A DNA stretch of 64,000 nt from LMUY01 sp965276785 (GTDB taxonomy: Bacteria > Pseudomonadota > Alphaproteobacteria > Acetobacterales > Acetobacteraceae). Position numbers and translations under genes: made by a program. The DNA is taken from contig OZ255629.1 of assembly GCA_965276785.1 (NCBI GenBank), forward strand, positions 1,488,001-1,552,000, read 5' to 3'. The notes under the pieces are model-generated. The model ran no database searches and had not been told where the DNA came from. It worked only from the letters and a program-made list of their open reading frames with translations. Positions 62,293 to 64,000 of the stretch are shown here, piece after piece (position 1 is the first letter of the stretch; every line of letters starts with the position of its first letter).

Positions 62293-63882
62293 CTACGTCC
62301 TTTGCGGCAATGGCCCAGCGCGGCCGAACAGCCAGCCCTGACCGTACTGCGCCCCCATCGCGACCAGGGCCGCCGCTTCTTCCTCCGTCTCCACCCATTC
62401 GGCGACCACCTCCGCCTGGGCGGCGCGTGCCATCTCGATCATACCGGCAACGAAGGCGCGTTCCCGCCCGTCGCACGCAATGCCGGCTATGTAGGAGCCG
62501 TCCAACTTGACGATATCGGCCGGCATGCCGCGCAGCACCCGCATGTCGGCACCGCCGGCGCCGAAATCGTCCAGGCAGAACGGGATGCCGAGCTCCCGCA
62601 GCAATTGGGCCGTCTTCGCCGCTTCCGGAATGTCTTCGAGCTGGGCCGTCTCGGTCATCTCCACCATCAGGCGTCCAGCCTTGCGCGCGGGTTCGCGAAG
62701 CAGCCTGGCCATCAGCTTGTCGCGGAACGCCGGGTCCTGCATCGACTGCCCCGAGATGTTGAACGCGACCGGCACCGGCGAGGCGGCGGCAGCCTCGCAC
62801 GCCAGCCCGACCACCGCGAGATCCAGCTCGGTCGCCAACCCGATCGTTTCGGTTAGCACCACGAATTCCTGCGGCGTGTCGGCCGGGCAGCCCTCGACCG
62901 GCAGCGGCCGCAGCAAGGCCTCGTAGTGATGCAACCGGCGGTCAGACAGATGGACGATGGGCTGGAACGTCAGCTCGAACCGGCGCTGACCGATCGCGCG
63001 GCGCATCGCCCCGGTGTGCTGCATCGCGTGCCTGACATAGCTGGCCAGGCCGGAGGTGAAGCCCGCCGCGTCAAGCCCGATCGTGCCGTTGCGGGCAAAC
63101 GCGTCCAGCGCTTGGCGCAGCGCGCGGGCTGCTTGCGCGGGTGAAAGGCCCCCGTCCGCCAGGCTGAGATTGCGGGACGCCACCGTCGCTTGCATCCCCT
63201 GATCGCGCAGCGCGGTTTCCAGCGCAATCGCGACGCCCTCCAGCGTCGCGGCGTCGCCCGGCGCCCCCACCAGCCCGTAACGGCCTGGCGCAATCTCGCT
63301 CGCCACGGCGTCCGGCGCTAAGACCTCGAGCGCCGCGCCAACCGCCTCCCCGTTGCTGCCGGTCACTTCCAGCAGGGCCAGGTCTGCGGCGGTGCCGCTG
63401 CGCAGGCGCGACTCGGCGGCTCGGGCGAAGCCGTGGCTGGAACTGGCCTGCATGACACGGCCGAGCGGCGCCGGCAGCAAGGCGAAGGTGAGGCACAGCC
63501 GGCTGGGGCGCCCCTCCGGCGCCAGCCGGATGCCAGCCAGCGCCATTTTCATGCGGGCGGCATTGGCCAGCCGCACCGTAAGCGGCAGCAAGCGGCCGTG
63601 TTCTGACAACATGAGCAAGGCCCGGTCGAGCGCCTCATGGTCCACCGGGCTGATCAGGCTGCGCACATGCTCGCCGACGCACTGCTCCGCGGGGCGGCCA
63701 TAGCGGCTGCGGAAGGCGCCGGCGGCAAAGGTGACCGTCCCCGCCGTGTCGATCTCGGCGACCAGGTCGGCGGCAGCAAAGGCGAACGCAACGAAGCGCT
63801 CGTTGTTGTCGGCGCGCCGCAGCAGCACCGGGTCCGCAAGCTGGTCTGGCAATGGGTCGCTCCCTGGATGAGGCATTATCAC
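62293..63882 (-). CDS. PAS / degenerate GGDEF-like / EAL cyclic-di-GMP protein
   Basis: 529 residues. N-terminal PAS-like domain (AAADLVAEIDTAGTVTFAAG, ~37-140). Residues ~165-280 have the spacing of a GGDEF domain without its motif (SEIAPGRYGLVGAPG). EAL domain ~295-529: E321-A-L in HHYEALLRP, NISGQSM, VEMTETAQLED, FCLDDFGAGGADMRVLRGMP, IVKLDGSYI, VVAEWVETEEEAAAL and YGQGWLFG. The main acid residues are kept, so c-di-GMP hydrolysis is plausible; AEGVE is AEWVE here. Cytoplasmic, no membrane segment. Stands alone. Confidence 0.87.
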   Translation of the reverse strand: MIMPHPGSDPLPDQLADPVLLRRADNNERFVAFAFAAADLVAEIDTAGTVTFAAGAFRSRYGRPAEQCVGEHVRSLISPVDHEALDRALLMLSEHGRLLPLTVRLANAARMKMALAGIRLAPEGRPSRLCLTFALLPAPLGRVMQASSSHGFARAAESRLRSGTAADLALLEVTGSNGEAVGAALEVLAPDAVASEIAPGRYGLVGAPGDAATLEGVAIALETALRDQGMQATVASRNLSLADGGLSPAQAARALRQALDAFARNGTIGLDAAGFTSGLASYVRHAMQHTGAMRRAIGQRRFELTFQPIVHLSDRRLHHYEALLRPLPVEGCPADTPQEFVVLTETIGLATELDLAVVGLACEAAAASPVPVAFNISGQSMQDPAFRDKLMARLLREPARKAGRLMVEMTETAQLEDIPEAAKTAQLLRELGIPFCLDDFGAGGADMRVLRGMPADIVKLDGSYIAGIACDGRERAFVAGMIEMARAAQAEVVAEWVETEEEAAALVAMGAQYGQGWLFGRAGPLPQRT

Positions 63883-64000
63883 ACTATTGTATTAACGCCA
63901 GGTGTTTGCCGCGGCGTCAGCCAGCATCTTTCATCGAGTCGCGCCATCGGCTAGGTGAGGCGGGACGACAAAGTCCCGGTCGTCAGGATGACAGTAACAT
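63883..64000. other. Upstream region of EAL gene, window edge
   Basis: 118 bases without a supported gene; presumably the EAL promoter. TCACACTATTGTATTAAC (63890-63907) is AT-rich and could contain a -10 element, but nothing decisive is visible. Confidence 0.3.

Overview
This is a GC-rich chromosomal stretch of an alphaproteobacterium, most like Acetobacteraceae/Rhodospirillales. That placement is an inference from the gltX-pyrB-pyrC'-plsY-dprA-topA-rnr and rlpA-dacC-tmk-holB-metG-tatD gene orders, the many ATGA/GTGA stop-start overlaps, and a dispersed GTCATGCCCGGACTTGATCCGGG repeat family of a kind common in alphaproteobacteria. No 16S gene lies in the window, so the placement is moderate. 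About 50 protein genes, one tRNA (Ser-UGA), one IS110-type transposase gene and three repeat-rich intergenic loci can be supported.

Region by region. 1-5264 (minus): a glycogen debranching enzyme running off the left edge and two glycosyltransferases. 5407-6972: two tandem crotonase-fold proteins. 7039-9066: a SARP/TolB/TPR regulator. 9581-12120: a FIST sensor translationally coupled to a histidine-kinase-like protein without its phospho-acceptor His. 12326-20344: a fatty-acid desaturase, a flavin monooxygenase with an M20 amidohydrolase, an Lrp regulator, an MBL hydrolase, rlmM with a frame-disrupted DUF423 (ygdD-like) gene, and a proline iminopeptidase. 20407-23789: a DUF4142 lipoprotein, an amidase, a tandem-repeat locus and an unknown gene.

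23839-29321 (minus) looks like one transcription unit, MFS transporter - URC1 (GTP cyclohydrolase II-like) - URC4 (DUF1688) - upp - DUF2332. It carries the core of the URC uracil-catabolism route with two unassigned passengers. 29520-32868: a cold-shock protein, tRNA-Ser, an OmpA-type lipoprotein, a Sel1-repeat protein and an ExeA-like ATPase with a LysM-like tail. 33038-42661 is a dense plus-strand run: LpxR-type deacylase, lytic transglycosylase, RlpA, D,D-carboxypeptidase, thymidylate kinase (no ATG/GTG/TTG start; apparently CTG), a DUF4239 membrane protein, HolB, MetRS, TatD and an MBL hydrolase. Cell-wall growth, DNA replication and translation genes are chained by stop-start overlaps.

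42662-46582 looks accessory: an S41-type protein lacking both catalytic residues, an IS110-family transposase, a nonsense-interrupted small secreted protein and an unknown ORF. From 46446 on there is comEC (minus), then gltX, pyrB (with an in-frame 15-bp triplication), an apparently non-catalytic dihydroorotase, plsY, dprA, topA, rnr and a catalytically intact S41 protease. An orphan TRAP-type binding protein and a PAS/EAL protein close the window.

Two recurrent themes stand out. Several enzyme-fold proteins have lost their catalytic residues (S41 homologue, dihydroorotase, histidine-kinase-like protein, both crotonases), so they probably act as scaffolds or sensors or have other chemistry. 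A mosaic repeat element occupies three intergenic gaps (22.5-23.0, 52.3-52.7 and 57.1-57.4 kb).
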